Assembly (NCBI RefSeq): GCF_039540575.1
Contig: NZ_BAABFC010000020.1
Span: 49,694-113,693, forward strand
Direction of reading: 5' to 3'
Origin: Pseudaeromonas paramecii
GTDB lineage: Bacteria > Pseudomonadota > Gammaproteobacteria > Enterobacterales > Aeromonadaceae
DNA: 64,000 bases
Below, one piece after another: positions 25,988 through 34,423 of this stretch (positions within the stretch are counted from its first letter, which is position 1; each line of letters begins with the position of its first letter). Below the pieces are notes generated by a model, which worked only from the letters and a program-made list of their open reading frames with translations, searched no databases and was not told where the DNA came from. The position numbers and the translations under genes were made by a program.

Positions 25988-26425
25988 ATGGGCAAACTAA
26001 GTCTGATGTGGCTGTTGAGTGTGTTGTGCGTCGGCTCGGTCTGGGGGGAGATAGTGGTCACTGACCCCTACCTGGCGCTGCTTGCGCCGGAACAGCAGCA
26101 GGTGGCCTGCATGGTGCTGGAGAATCAGGGCGACAGCGTGGTGCGCCTGGTGGGCGCCAGAACGCCGGATGGGCAGACGGTACAGCTGGGCGAGGGCCGC
26201 TGGGATGACAAGCCGGGGCGCTACCGGTTTCGCCCCCTCACGCGGCTGGTGGTGCCGGCCGGTGGCCAGGCTCTGCTGCAGCCGCAAGGTTTCTGGCTCT
26301 GGTTCGCGGATGCCAAGATCCGTCCAGCTGGCGAGCAGGCCTTGGTGCTGCAGTTTGACGATGGCAGCGAGGTGCCCGTCTCGCTGCCCCTGCGCGAGGT
26401 GCCAGCGCCGGCGCCGCAATCCTGA
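25988..26425 (+). CDS. PCuAC (copper chaperone)-like periplasmic protein lacking the metal ligands
   Basis: A 145-residue exported protein (signal peptide to about VWGE). The core matches the PCuAC fold: MVLENQGDSVVRLVGARTPDGQTVQL, then LVVPAGGQALLQPQGFWLWF and LVLQFDDGSEVPVSLPL. In true copper chaperones the ligands are a His-x-Met near the middle and a second His-x-Met after the PAGG loop (HLMLM). Here those places read LGEGRW and GFWLWF, with no histidine at all in the mature protein. The fold call is fairly firm; copper binding by the known site is not expected. It stands alone between the divergent GH57-like gene and an outer-membrane gene. Confidence 0.65.
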   Translation: MGKLSLMWLLSVLCVGSVWGEIVVTDPYLALLAPEQQQVACMVLENQGDSVVRLVGARTPDGQTVQLGEGRWDDKPGRYRFRPLTRLVVPAGGQALLQPQGFWLWFADAKIRPAGEQALVLQFDDGSEVPVSLPLREVPAPAPQS

Positions 26426-26544
26426 ACTCAGGCTTAACCACTGGTGCATCGGCAGGCAGTCACACCGCGTTAGGTTGGTGACACTGCGGCAGGGCGCTAC
26501 AATGGCCTCCCTTTTTCGGCTTCGTCTTATTTGCGAGAGGATCC

Positions 26545-27189
26545 ATGAAGCATCAAGCCTTGTTTGTTCTGGCCGGCCTGGCCCTGGCGACCTCTGCCCA
26601 GGCCGCCGATCTCAGTGTGGCGGTCGGCGCAGATTACAGTGACAGCGGTTTTCAGGGCACGGCGAGCCAACGTCCGCTGACCAATGAGGGCAATAGTCGC
26701 TGGACCGGTTATATCGACTTTCGTCACCCGATACTGCTGCTGCCCAACGTCAATCTCCAGCGCAGTGATTTCTCCACCTCGGCCCCTGGCATCAGCCACG
26801 ATCTGGATGTCTACGATCTGACCTTCTACTACCGGCCATTCGAGCTGGATCTGCTCAGCATCGATTTCGGTCTGGACCTGCGCCGTTATGACGGTGACTT
26901 CAACGGCCAAGGCTATACCCATGATCAGGCGCTGGCTTACCTGGGTGCCGAGTCCAGCCTGCCGGGCACCGGCCTGGGGGTATTCGGTGATGCCCGTTAT
27001 GGTGCCTGGAATGGCGAAGAGAGCCATGATTGGCGGTTGGGCGTGAGCTATACCCTCAATCCCCAGGACAGCCTGCAGCTCAAGCTGCGCGGCGGTTATC
27101 GCAATGCCCGTTTCGATTACGACGAGGCCGGCCAAGCCTTTAATCAGCGGATGGACGGCTGGTTTATGGGCGCCGAGATCCGTTACTGA
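26545..27189 (+). CDS. Outer-membrane beta-barrel protein (TIGR04219-like)
   Basis: A 214-residue protein with a cleavable signal peptide (ATSAQA-ADLSV), alternating hydrophobic/polar strands throughout and a C-terminal tyrosine (MGAEIRY), the sorting mark of outer-membrane barrels. The overall pattern, DLTFYYRPFELDLLSIDFG and a closing WFMGAEIRY, fits the small barrel family TIGR04219 known in Shewanella and Aeromonas relatives. Function unknown. Length suits eight strands. GAGAGGATCC precedes the ATG and a terminator follows. Confidence 0.78.
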   Translation: MKHQALFVLAGLALATSAQAADLSVAVGADYSDSGFQGTASQRPLTNEGNSRWTGYIDFRHPILLLPNVNLQRSDFSTSAPGISHDLDVYDLTFYYRPFELDLLSIDFGLDLRRYDGDFNGQGYTHDQALAYLGAESSLPGTGLGVFGDARYGAWNGEESHDWRLGVSYTLNPQDSLQLKLRGGYRNARFDYDEAGQAFNQRMDGWFMGAEIRY

Positions 27190-27204
27190 GCCTCTGTTAG
27201 CCGT

Positions 27205-27230
27205 AGGGCGCCCACTGGGGCGCCTTTTTT
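27205..27230 (+). terminator. Rho-independent terminator after the outer-membrane protein gene
   Basis: GGCGCCC/GGGCGCC stem (27207-27224) with a four-base loop, one further A-T pair and six T residues. Confidence 0.9.
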
Positions 27231-27323
27231 ATTACTTTTTATCATTAAAAATTCGGTTTTATTCTTTGAGAATGGAATAAGCGCCCCTAAGCTGACAGCA
27301 TCACGTTAAATGGACGTCGGCAC

Positions 27324-29117
27324 ATGAATTCTCAGGATCTTCTGCAACAGGCAGGCCCCTTGCCCGGGCCGCAACTGACCCAACTGGCTGCGGCCGTGGC
27401 GGGTTTGACTCAGTCCCAGCTCATCTGGGCCAGCGGTTATCTGTATGGCCTGGCCCAGGCTGGCGGCAGCCAGGTTGCCGCCCCGGCACCCGCGGCCCCC
27501 CAGGGCCAGCTGGTCATTCTGTATGGCTCCCAGACCGGCAACGCCAAGGGCGTGGCCGAGGCCATCAAGGCCCAGGCCGTGGCCAAGTCCATCCCGGTGA
27601 GCCTGCACAGCCTGGCGGACTACAAGGCCAAGCAACTGAAAAAAGAGAGCCATGTGCTGCTGATCACCTGTACCCAGGGGGAAGGGGAGCCGCCGGAAAG
27701 CGCAGTGGATCTGCACGGCCTGCTCAAGAGCGGCAAGCTGGGCAAGCTGGGGGATCTCAAGTTCGCCGTGCTGGGGCTGGGGGACTCCTCTTACGAGTTC
27801 TTCTGCCAGGCCGGCAAGGATTTCGACGCCTTCCTGGAGCAAGCCGGTGCCCAGCGTCTGCTTGAGCGCGCGGATCTGGACGTGGATTACCGCGAGGCCG
27901 CCGCGGCCTGGGGTGAGGCGGCGCTGGCCAAGGTGGCCGAGACCTTAAGTGCCGCACCGTCAGCCGTAGCCCCGGCGGGCACAGTCGCCCATGGCACCAG
28001 TGCCTACGACAAGTTCAACCCCTTTGCCGCCACCCTGCTCACCAACCAGAAGATCACCGGCCGCGATTCCACCAAGGATATTCGCCATATCGAGATCAGC
28101 CTGGAAGGGTCGGATCTGCGCTACCAGCCGGGCGATGCGTTAGGGGTCTGGTTCGACAACGACGCCGCCCTGGTGGACGAGCTGCTGGCCCTGGCGGGGC
28201 TGACGGGCGAGGAGCCGGTGAGCGTCGCCGGCCAGTCCCAGCCGCTCAAGCAGGCGTTGACCCAGTCCCTGGAGCTGACCCGGCTGCACGCCGGCTTCAT
28301 CACCGGGCTGGCCGAGCTGTCTGACGATGCCGGACTCAAGGCCATCGCCGCCGACAAGGCCCAGAGCCAGGCCCTGGCGGCCGCCAGCCAGCCGGTGGAG
28401 GTGTTGAAGCGCTTCCCGGTCAAGCTCAGCGCCGAGCAGCTGGTGGGCTTGCTGCGCCCCCTGACCCCGCGCATGTACTCCATCGCCTCGTCCCAGGCCG
28501 AGGTGGAGGAGGAGGTGCACCTGACCGTGGGGGTGGTGCGCTATCCCCAGGCTGACGGCACCTTGCGCTCCGGCGGTGCCTCCTCCTACCTGGCAGACCG
28601 GCTGGCCGAAGGCCAGAGCGTGCGGGTGTTTGTCGAGCACAACGACAACTTCCGTCTGCCGGCCAACCCGGCCACCCCGGTCATCATGGTGGGCCCGGGC
28701 ACCGGCATAGCGCCGTTCCGCGCCTTCATGCAGCAGCGGGAGGCCCAGGGCGACGAGGGGCAAAACTGGCTGTTCTTCGGCAACCCCCACTTCACCCAGG
28801 ACTTCCTCTATCAGGTGGAGTGGCAGAAGTACGTCAAGTCCGGCCTGCTGACCCGCATCGACCTGGCCTTCAGCCGCGATCAGGCACACAAGATCTACGT
28901 GCAGGACAGGATCCGCGAGCGCGGTGCCGAGCTGTGGCAGTGGCTGGAGCAGGGGGCGCACTTTTACGTCTGCGGTGACGCCAACCGCATGGCCAAGGAT
29001 GTGCAGGAAGCCCTGCTGGAGGTCATTGCCCAGCACGGCGGCAAGGACCGCGAGGCGGCGGAAGAGTATTTGAATGAATTGCGGCGCGCCAAGCGTTACC
29101 AGAGGGATGTCTACTGA
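27324..29117 (+). CDS. cysJ: Sulfite reductase flavoprotein alpha subunit
   Basis: A 597-residue diflavin reductase (E. coli 599). The flavodoxin domain with FMN loop LYGSQTGNAKGVAE lies at about 68-210; the FAD-binding part shows RMYSIASSQ and the NADPH part GPGTGIAPFRAFMQQR; it ends KRYQRDVY as in E. coli. It passes electrons from NADPH to CysI. It opens cysJIH; an AT-rich stretch at 27240-27290 with TTCTTTGAGAA-like symmetry is where CysB control would be expected. The ribosome binding site is weak. Confidence 0.96.
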   Translation: MNSQDLLQQAGPLPGPQLTQLAAAVAGLTQSQLIWASGYLYGLAQAGGSQVAAPAPAAPQGQLVILYGSQTGNAKGVAEAIKAQAVAKSIPVSLHSLADYKAKQLKKESHVLLITCTQGEGEPPESAVDLHGLLKSGKLGKLGDLKFAVLGLGDSSYEFFCQAGKDFDAFLEQAGAQRLLERADLDVDYREAAAAWGEAALAKVAETLSAAPSAVAPAGTVAHGTSAYDKFNPFAATLLTNQKITGRDSTKDIRHIEISLEGSDLRYQPGDALGVWFDNDAALVDELLALAGLTGEEPVSVAGQSQPLKQALTQSLELTRLHAGFITGLAELSDDAGLKAIAADKAQSQALAAASQPVEVLKRFPVKLSAEQLVGLLRPLTPRMYSIASSQAEVEEEVHLTVGVVRYPQADGTLRSGGASSYLADRLAEGQSVRVFVEHNDNFRLPANPATPVIMVGPGTGIAPFRAFMQQREAQGDEGQNWLFFGNPHFTQDFLYQVEWQKYVKSGLLTRIDLAFSRDQAHKIYVQDRIRERGAELWQWLEQGAHFYVCGDANRMAKDVQEALLEVIAQHGGKDREAAEEYLNELRRAKRYQRDVY

Positions 29118-30823
29118 TGAGTTACCAAACTGTTCCCGGCCCGGTAGAAGGGCCCCTGGCCGATAACGAGCGCTTGAAGCGCGAGAGCAACTTCCTGCGC
29201 GGCACCATAGCGCAGGATCTGCAGGATCCCCTCACCGGCGGCTTCAACGGCGACAACTTCCAGCTGATCCGCTTTCACGGCATGTACCAGCAGGATGACC
29301 GGGATATCCGCGCCGAACGTGCCCAGCAAAAGCTGGAGCCACTGCACAACGTCATGCTGCGGGCCCGCATGCCCGGCGGCATCATCACCCCGGCCCAGTG
29401 GCTGGGTATCGATGCCTTTGCCCGGGACCATACCCTGTACGGCAGCATCCGCTTGACCACCCGGCAGACCTTCCAGTTTCACGGCGTGCTGAAGCCCAAG
29501 ATCAAGCTGATGCACCAGACCCTGAACCAGTACGGCATGGATTCCATCGCCACTGCCGGCGACGTGAACCGCAACGTGCTGTGCACCAGCAACCCGGTGG
29601 AGTCCGAGCTGCACGCCGAGGCCTACGAGTGGGCCAAGGCCATCTCCGAGCACCTGCTGCCCAAGACTCGCGCCTATGCCGAGATCTGGCTGGATGGCGC
29701 CAAGCTGGGGCCGGACGAGGAGCCCATCCTGGGGTCCAACTACCTGCCGCGCAAGTTCAAGACCACGGTCGTGATCCCGCCGCACAACGACATCGACGTG
29801 CACGCCAACGATCTCAACTTCGTGGCCATCGCCGAGGACGGCAAGCTCATCGGCTTCAACGTGCTGGTGGGCGGCGGCCTGGCCATGACCCATGGCGAGA
29901 AGGGCACCTATCCGCGCAAGGCCGATGACTTTGGCTTCATCCCCAAGGAGCACACGCTGGCGGTGGCCGCCGCCGTGGTGACCACCCAGCGGGACTGGGG
30001 CAACCGGGTGGATCGCAAGAATGCCAAGACCAAGTACACGCTTGAACGCGTCGGTGTCGAGGCCTTCAAGGCCGAGGTTCAGAAGCGTGCCGGCGTGACC
30101 TTTGCCGACAGCCGGCCCTACGAGTTCACCAGCCGCGGCGATCGTTTCGGCTGGGTGGAAGGCATCGACGGCAAGCGGCACCTGACCCTGTTCATCGAGA
30201 ACGGCCGCATCCTGGACTTCCCGGGCAAGCCCATCAAGACGGGGCTGGCCGAGATCGCCAAGGTGCATCAGGGCGATTTTCGCATGACCGCCAACCAGAA
30301 CCTCATCATCGCCGGCGTGCCGCCCGAGCAGCAGGCGCAAATCCAGGCCCTGGCCGAGCAGTACGGCCTGCTGGCGCCCGTCTCCCGCCAGCGTGAGAAC
30401 TCCATGGCCTGTGTGGCGCTGCCCACCTGCCCCCTGGCCATGGCGGAGGCCGAGCGCTTCCTGCCGGCCTTCGTCACCCGCATCGAGGCCCTGCTGGCCA
30501 AGCACGGCGTGCCGGATGACAGCCTGATCTTCCGGGTCACCGGTTGCCCCAACGGCTGTGGCCGCGCCATGCTGGCCGAAGTCGGTCTGGTGGGCAAGGC
30601 GCCGGGCCGCTACAACCTCTATCTGGGGGGCAACCTGGCCGGCACCCGCATCCCGCGCCTGTATCGGGAGAACATCACCGAGCAGGCCATCCACGACGAG
30701 CTGGACGGCCTCATCGGCCAGTGGGTCGCCGGGCGCGACAGCCATGAAGGCTTTGGCGACTTCGTGATCCGGGCCGGTATCGTCCGCCCAGTGGTGGACT
30801 CAGCGAGGGACTTCCATGACTAA
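29117..30823 (+). CDS. cysI: Sulfite reductase hemoprotein beta subunit
   Basis: A 568-residue siroheme/4Fe-4S enzyme that reduces sulfite to sulfide with six electrons from CysJ. The four cluster cysteines are C432 and C438 (ACVALPTCPLA) and C477 and C481 (GCPNGCGRAM), each two lower than in E. coli. Its ATG overlaps the cysJ stop by one base (TGATG), and it overlaps cysH by eight bases, so the three are translated as one coupled unit. Confidence 0.97.
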   Translation: MSYQTVPGPVEGPLADNERLKRESNFLRGTIAQDLQDPLTGGFNGDNFQLIRFHGMYQQDDRDIRAERAQQKLEPLHNVMLRARMPGGIITPAQWLGIDAFARDHTLYGSIRLTTRQTFQFHGVLKPKIKLMHQTLNQYGMDSIATAGDVNRNVLCTSNPVESELHAEAYEWAKAISEHLLPKTRAYAEIWLDGAKLGPDEEPILGSNYLPRKFKTTVVIPPHNDIDVHANDLNFVAIAEDGKLIGFNVLVGGGLAMTHGEKGTYPRKADDFGFIPKEHTLAVAAAVVTTQRDWGNRVDRKNAKTKYTLERVGVEAFKAEVQKRAGVTFADSRPYEFTSRGDRFGWVEGIDGKRHLTLFIENGRILDFPGKPIKTGLAEIAKVHQGDFRMTANQNLIIAGVPPEQQAQIQALAEQYGLLAPVSRQRENSMACVALPTCPLAMAEAERFLPAFVTRIEALLAKHGVPDDSLIFRVTGCPNGCGRAMLAEVGLVGKAPGRYNLYLGGNLAGTRIPRLYRENITEQAIHDELDGLIGQWVAGRDSHEGFGDFVIRAGIVRPVVDSARDFHD

Positions 30824-31577
30824 GGTATTGGATCTGGCGGCGCTGTTGGCGCTGCCCAAAGAGGAGCAGGTGGCGCGGCTTGCTCCCATCAACGCCGAGC
30901 TGGAGGCCCTGAGCGCCCCGGAGCGGGTGCGTTGGGCCCTGGCCAACCTGCCTGGCGAACAGGTGCTCTCCTCGAGCTTCGGCATCCAGGCGGCCCTGAT
31001 GCTGCACCTGGTCACCCGGGAGCGGGCGGACATTCCTGTGGTGCTTACCGACACCGGCTACCTGTTCCCGGAAACCTATCGCTTCATCGACGAGCTGACC
31101 GAGCGGCTGGGGCTCAACCTTCAGGTCTACCGGGCGGCACTGACCCCGGCCTGGCAGGAGGCCCGCTACGGCAAGCTGTGGGAGCAGGGCGTCGAGGGCA
31201 TAGAGCAGTACAACCAGATCAACAAGGTGGAGCCCATGGCCCGCGCCCTCAGCGAGCTGGGGGCCCAGAGCTGGTTCTCCGGCCTGCGCCGGGAGCAGGC
31301 CAAGAGCCGCGCCAACCTGCCGGTGCTGGCCATCCAGCGGGGGCGCTTCAAGTTCCTGCCGGTGATCGACTGGACCAACAAGGACGTGCACTACTACCTA
31401 CAGGAGTTCGATCTGCCCTATCACCCCCTGTGGGAGCAAGGCTACCTGTCGGTGGGGGACGTGCAGACCACCGCCAAGTGGGAGCCCGGCATGACGGAGG
31501 AGCAGACCCGCTTCTTTGGCTTGAAGCGCGAATGCGGCCTGCACGAGGACGGCGAGCACGACGGCTCGGGGATCTGA
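30816..31577 (+). CDS. cysH: Phosphoadenylylsulfate (PAPS) reductase
   Basis: A 253-residue thioredoxin-dependent enzyme that reduces PAPS to sulfite. It has the PP-loop-like SSSFGIQAAL, the substrate loop VLTDTGYLFPETYRF, the GLRREQAKSR stretch and the catalytic ECGLHED with Cys240. There is no cysteine pair for an iron-sulfur cluster, so it is the PAPS type, not the APS type. It is the third gene of cysJIH and overlaps cysI by eight bases. Confidence 0.96.
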   Translation: MTKVLDLAALLALPKEEQVARLAPINAELEALSAPERVRWALANLPGEQVLSSSFGIQAALMLHLVTRERADIPVVLTDTGYLFPETYRFIDELTERLGLNLQVYRAALTPAWQEARYGKLWEQGVEGIEQYNQINKVEPMARALSELGAQSWFSGLRREQAKSRANLPVLAIQRGRFKFLPVIDWTNKDVHYYLQEFDLPYHPLWEQGYLSVGDVQTTAKWEPGMTEEQTRFFGLKRECGLHEDGEHDGSGI

Positions 31578-31597
31578 GGGATTCCCGACTCGGTACG

Positions 31598-31629
31598 ACA
31601 GACAAGGCGCCGCAAGGCGCCTTGTCTGT
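31598..31629 (+). terminator. Strong hairpin after cysH
   Basis: A perfect 14-bp stem, ACAGACAAGGCGCC with GGCGCCTTGTCTGT, closed by a GCAA tetraloop. No long T run follows, so it may stabilise the 3' end or act as a weak terminator. Confidence 0.65.
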
Positions 31630-31745
31630 CTTGTCCCGGCGCCAGATTGAGGCTTGTGTGTCGGCAGGCCCATGCTACTCTTGCCGCCAATCTGGGCATC
31701 GGTGTCGGTGCCATCATCTAGCAACTGAGCATTGAAAGGAAACCT

Positions 31746-32780
31746 ATGCGGCAAGCGAATGCAAGGGCCGGCAACTCTCTGGCCTGGTGGAAGCCGGCGC
31801 TGTTCTTACTGGTGCTGGTGGCGGGCCTGTGGCACGTCAAATGGCAACCCTATTACGGCAAGGCGCTGCTGGCGGCCGATACTCATGGCATCGGCGGCTC
31901 CATCCTGGCCAACCTGGGCAGCGCGCCCCTGGCCTCGGCCATGGATTACAGCCTGCTGTACTTCAAGGCGGTGTGGAAGGCGGCCCTGCTGGGCATGTTG
32001 CTGGGCTCCCTGATCCAGGTGCTGATCCCGGCGCAGTGGCTCAAGCAGACTCTGGGCCGGGGCGCGGCCCGCAGCACCCTGCTGGGCAGCCTGTTCGCCC
32101 TCCCAGGCATGATGTGTACCTGCTGCGCCGCGCCCGTGGCGGCAGGCATGCGCAAGTCGTCGGTCTCCATGGCCGGCGCCCTGGCCTTCTGGCTGGGCAA
32201 CCCCCTGCTCAATCCGGCCACCCTGGTGTTCATGGGCTTCGTGCTGGGCTGGCAATTCAGCCTGATCCGCCTGCTGGCGGGGCTGGCTATCGTGCTGGTG
32301 GTGGGCGTGGTCGTGCACCGCTGGTGCCCTGAGCCGGCAGGAGAAACGCAATCTGAGACGCAGGACTCACCTCTGCAGGGCGGCTTCTGGGCTCGTTGGG
32401 GCCAGGCTCTCTGGCGCCTGTTCTGGAGTGCCATTCCCCCCTATGTGCTGGCGGTGATGCTGCTGGGGGCAGCCCAGGTCTGGCTGTTTCCTCATGGCCA
32501 GACCCTGGGGGACGATCTTGGCTGGCTGCTGGCCATGGCGGTGGCGGGCTGCCTGTTCGTCATTCCCACGGCGGCGGAAATCCCCATCACCCAGGCCATG
32601 ATGAGTGCCGGTCTGGGACTGGGACCGGCCCTGGCGCTGCTCATCACGCTGCCGGCCTTGAGCCTGCCGTCCCTGATGATGCTGCGCAAGGCCTTCCCGG
32701 CCCGGGCCCTGTGGCTCACCACCGCCGTGGTGCTGGGGGTGGGGTTACTGGTGGGCACCGCCGGCCTGCTGTTGGGCTAG
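31746..32780 (+). CDS. DUF318/ArsP-type membrane permease
   Basis: A 344-residue membrane protein with about eight to ten helices in two homologous halves. The first half carries the conserved MMCTCCAAPVAAGMRKSSVS followed by FWLGNPLLNPATL; the second has IPTAAEIPITQAMM. This is the permease family PF03773, which includes methylarsenite exporter ArsP and the SO_0444-type proteins linked to copper/zinc efflux. The adjacent cysteines could bind a thiophilic ion. AAGGAAACCT precedes the ATG. Substrate cannot be read from the sequence, and neighbours (cysJIH, a small lipoprotein) give no clear clue. Confidence 0.82.
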   Translation: MRQANARAGNSLAWWKPALFLLVLVAGLWHVKWQPYYGKALLAADTHGIGGSILANLGSAPLASAMDYSLLYFKAVWKAALLGMLLGSLIQVLIPAQWLKQTLGRGAARSTLLGSLFALPGMMCTCCAAPVAAGMRKSSVSMAGALAFWLGNPLLNPATLVFMGFVLGWQFSLIRLLAGLAIVLVVGVVVHRWCPEPAGETQSETQDSPLQGGFWARWGQALWRLFWSAIPPYVLAVMLLGAAQVWLFPHGQTLGDDLGWLLAMAVAGCLFVIPTAAEIPITQAMMSAGLGLGPALALLITLPALSLPSLMMLRKAFPARALWLTTAVVLGVGLLVGTAGLLLG

Positions 32781-32799
32781 GCTTGGGATGAACATGAAG

Positions 32800-32825
32800 A
32801 AGGCGCCAAAAGGCGCCTTTTTTTT
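32800..32825. terminator. Terminator between the permease and the small lipoprotein gene
   Basis: AAGGCGCC/GGCGCCTT with an AAAA loop and eight T residues on the plus strand. It may also help end the convergent lipoprotein transcript. Confidence 0.9.
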
Positions 32826-32839
32826 ACGACGGACAGCCA

Positions 32840-33178
32840 CTAGTTGCTGTCTTGTTCCATGGGTTCAGCGGCGTCGCCACTGACGTCACTCATGGCGTCA
32901 CTCACGGCGCCGCTCACGGCAGCGGCCGCCTTGTCTGCCATCTCGGCGGCGGCATCTGTGGTCTGCTGTGCCTGCTGGATGGCCTGATCCACTACCTGCT
33001 CGGCGGACTCGGTGCTGGTGGCAGCGGCGTTGCTGGTTGCCGCCTGGCTATCCTTGGCGCTCTGTTGACTCTGGGCGGCCGGTGCAGCGCTCGGTGCCGT
33101 CTTGGGCGCCTCTTCTTTCTGGCCGCAGGCCGTCAGGGCCAAACAAACCATACCGGTCAATAGCATCTTGTTCATCAT
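32840..33178 (-). CDS. Small Ala/Gln/Ser-rich lipoprotein
   Basis: A 112-residue protein with a lipoprotein signal (MVCLALTAC, lipid Cys 18) followed by a low-complexity chain rich in Ala, Gln, Ser, Thr and Asp, without cysteine. The second half (AADAAAEMADKAAAAVSGAVSD type) is probably helical and amphipathic. GAGGAA precedes two adjacent ATGs; either could be used. I do not recognise a family. It is likely exposed at the inner or outer membrane; Gly after the Cys favours the outer membrane. Confidence 0.72.
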   Translation of the reverse strand: MMNKMLLTGMVCLALTACGQKEEAPKTAPSAAPAAQSQQSAKDSQAATSNAAATSTESAEQVVDQAIQQAQQTTDAAAEMADKAAAAVSGAVSDAMSDVSGDAAEPMEQDSN

Positions 33179-33349
33179 TACTGTTCCTCAATGCTGATGG
33201 TGATGGGCGCCATGGGCCGACCTGGGCCATGGCGCGGGAGACATGAGTCGAAGTGGGGACTCATTAGCTGTCTTTGCCTCACTAACCTTGGGTCTGGCGG
33301 GCAAGATGTCAAGGGTAGACGGGAAATTGATGCCTGGTGGCCAGCCGGG

Positions 33350-34285
33350 TCACAGCAGGCGCCCCCGTATCAGACGGTAGCCGGTGCGCAGGCTGAGATA
33401 GCCGATAAAGCCGTTGGCGGCCAGGAATACCGGCACCGCCAGGGCCTGGGCGGGGGCGGCGCCGGCCTGGGCCAGCTTGAGGGTGCCGACCGTGCTGGCG
33501 GCGATGCCGAAGGTGTAGGCCCAGTAGGAGGGGGCGAAACGCTGGGTGCCCAGCCAGCGCCACAGTCTCAGCCCCAGCAGCAGCTGGAACAGGGCATAGC
33601 CCCACAGCATCAACAGCCAAGGCGCCGCCTGACCGGGTTGCAGCACCAGGCTGGCCATCAGGCAGACCGCCGGCGGGGCGAACTGGATGCCCAGCAGGGG
33701 CCGCTGGGTGGCGGGCAGATCCTCGGCCTGCCAAAGGCGTTGCAAAATTGGTGACTCCAGGGCCAGCCAGGAGAAGACGCCGGCCCCCAGAAACAGCCAG
33801 CCCCACTGGGGCTGACCCAGGGCCCCCAGGGCGGCGGCACTGGTGAAGTTTCCCGCCACCGTCGGCAGGTAGAGGGTGGGTGCCGTGTCCTGGCTCTGGC
33901 GCCGCCCCTGCCACAGGGTGCCGGTGTGCCAGAGGGCGAAGACCAGATGCCAGCCAAGCCCCAGGGCGGTCAGGCACCAGGCCAGGCTACGGCTGTAGGG
34001 CAGAATGGCCAGCACCATCAGCAGGGTGGCGATGCCCAACAGGGCCGGGGTGCCCCCCTGCACCGGGTGTTGCCACTCGGCCAGCCGGGCCTGGGGATGG
34101 CGCAGGGTCTGCCAGAGGTAGCGCAGCAGCAGGCTCAGCCAGACCAGACCGGCCAGGGCCAGCAGGGCTTCGGCAACCTGGCCCGGCAGGCCCCAGTAAC
34201 CGGCGGCCAGACGCCAGGCCTGACCCAGTCCGGAGAGGCCCAGCACCATGCCGAAAAACGAGGCGGGAACGAGTTTGGGAGTCAT
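33350..34285 (-). CDS. tehA: TehA/SLAC1-family transporter
   Basis: A 311-residue, roughly ten-helix membrane protein. Segments FFGMVLGLSGLGQAWR at the start, LYLPTVAGNFTSA, FLGAGVFSWLALE with ILQRL, and the final TGYRLIRGRLL align well with E. coli TehA, a SLAC1-type anion channel named for tellurite resistance when overproduced. The phenylalanine expected in the SLAC1-type pore gate cannot be assigned with certainty. No tehB is next to it. The ribosome binding site before 34285 is poor, so the start could be slightly different. Confidence 0.85.
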   Translation of the reverse strand: MTPKLVPASFFGMVLGLSGLGQAWRLAAGYWGLPGQVAEALLALAGLVWLSLLLRYLWQTLRHPQARLAEWQHPVQGGTPALLGIATLLMVLAILPYSRSLAWCLTALGLGWHLVFALWHTGTLWQGRRQSQDTAPTLYLPTVAGNFTSAAALGALGQPQWGWLFLGAGVFSWLALESPILQRLWQAEDLPATQRPLLGIQFAPPAVCLMASLVLQPGQAAPWLLMLWGYALFQLLLGLRLWRWLGTQRFAPSYWAYTFGIAASTVGTLKLAQAGAAPAQALAVPVFLAANGFIGYLSLRTGYRLIRGRLL

Positions 34286-34385
34286 TGATGGCCCGGGGTG
34301 AGGAAAAGGGGCGCCAGTGTAGCAGTTTTTGCCCTGTCAGCGTGGCTGGGGCGATGGATGACACAGGGCGGCGGAGGCATAAAGC

Positions 34386-34406
34386 AAGGGGCCGATGCGG
34401 CCCCTT
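34386..34406 (-). terminator. Hairpin after the first protease gene
   Basis: On the minus strand AAGGGGCC/GGCCCCTT with a five-base loop lies 18 bases after the protease stop. Only a broken T tract (GCTTTATG) follows, so it is a modest terminator. Confidence 0.65.
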
Positions 34407-34423
34407 GTGCTGTTATCTGGGTA

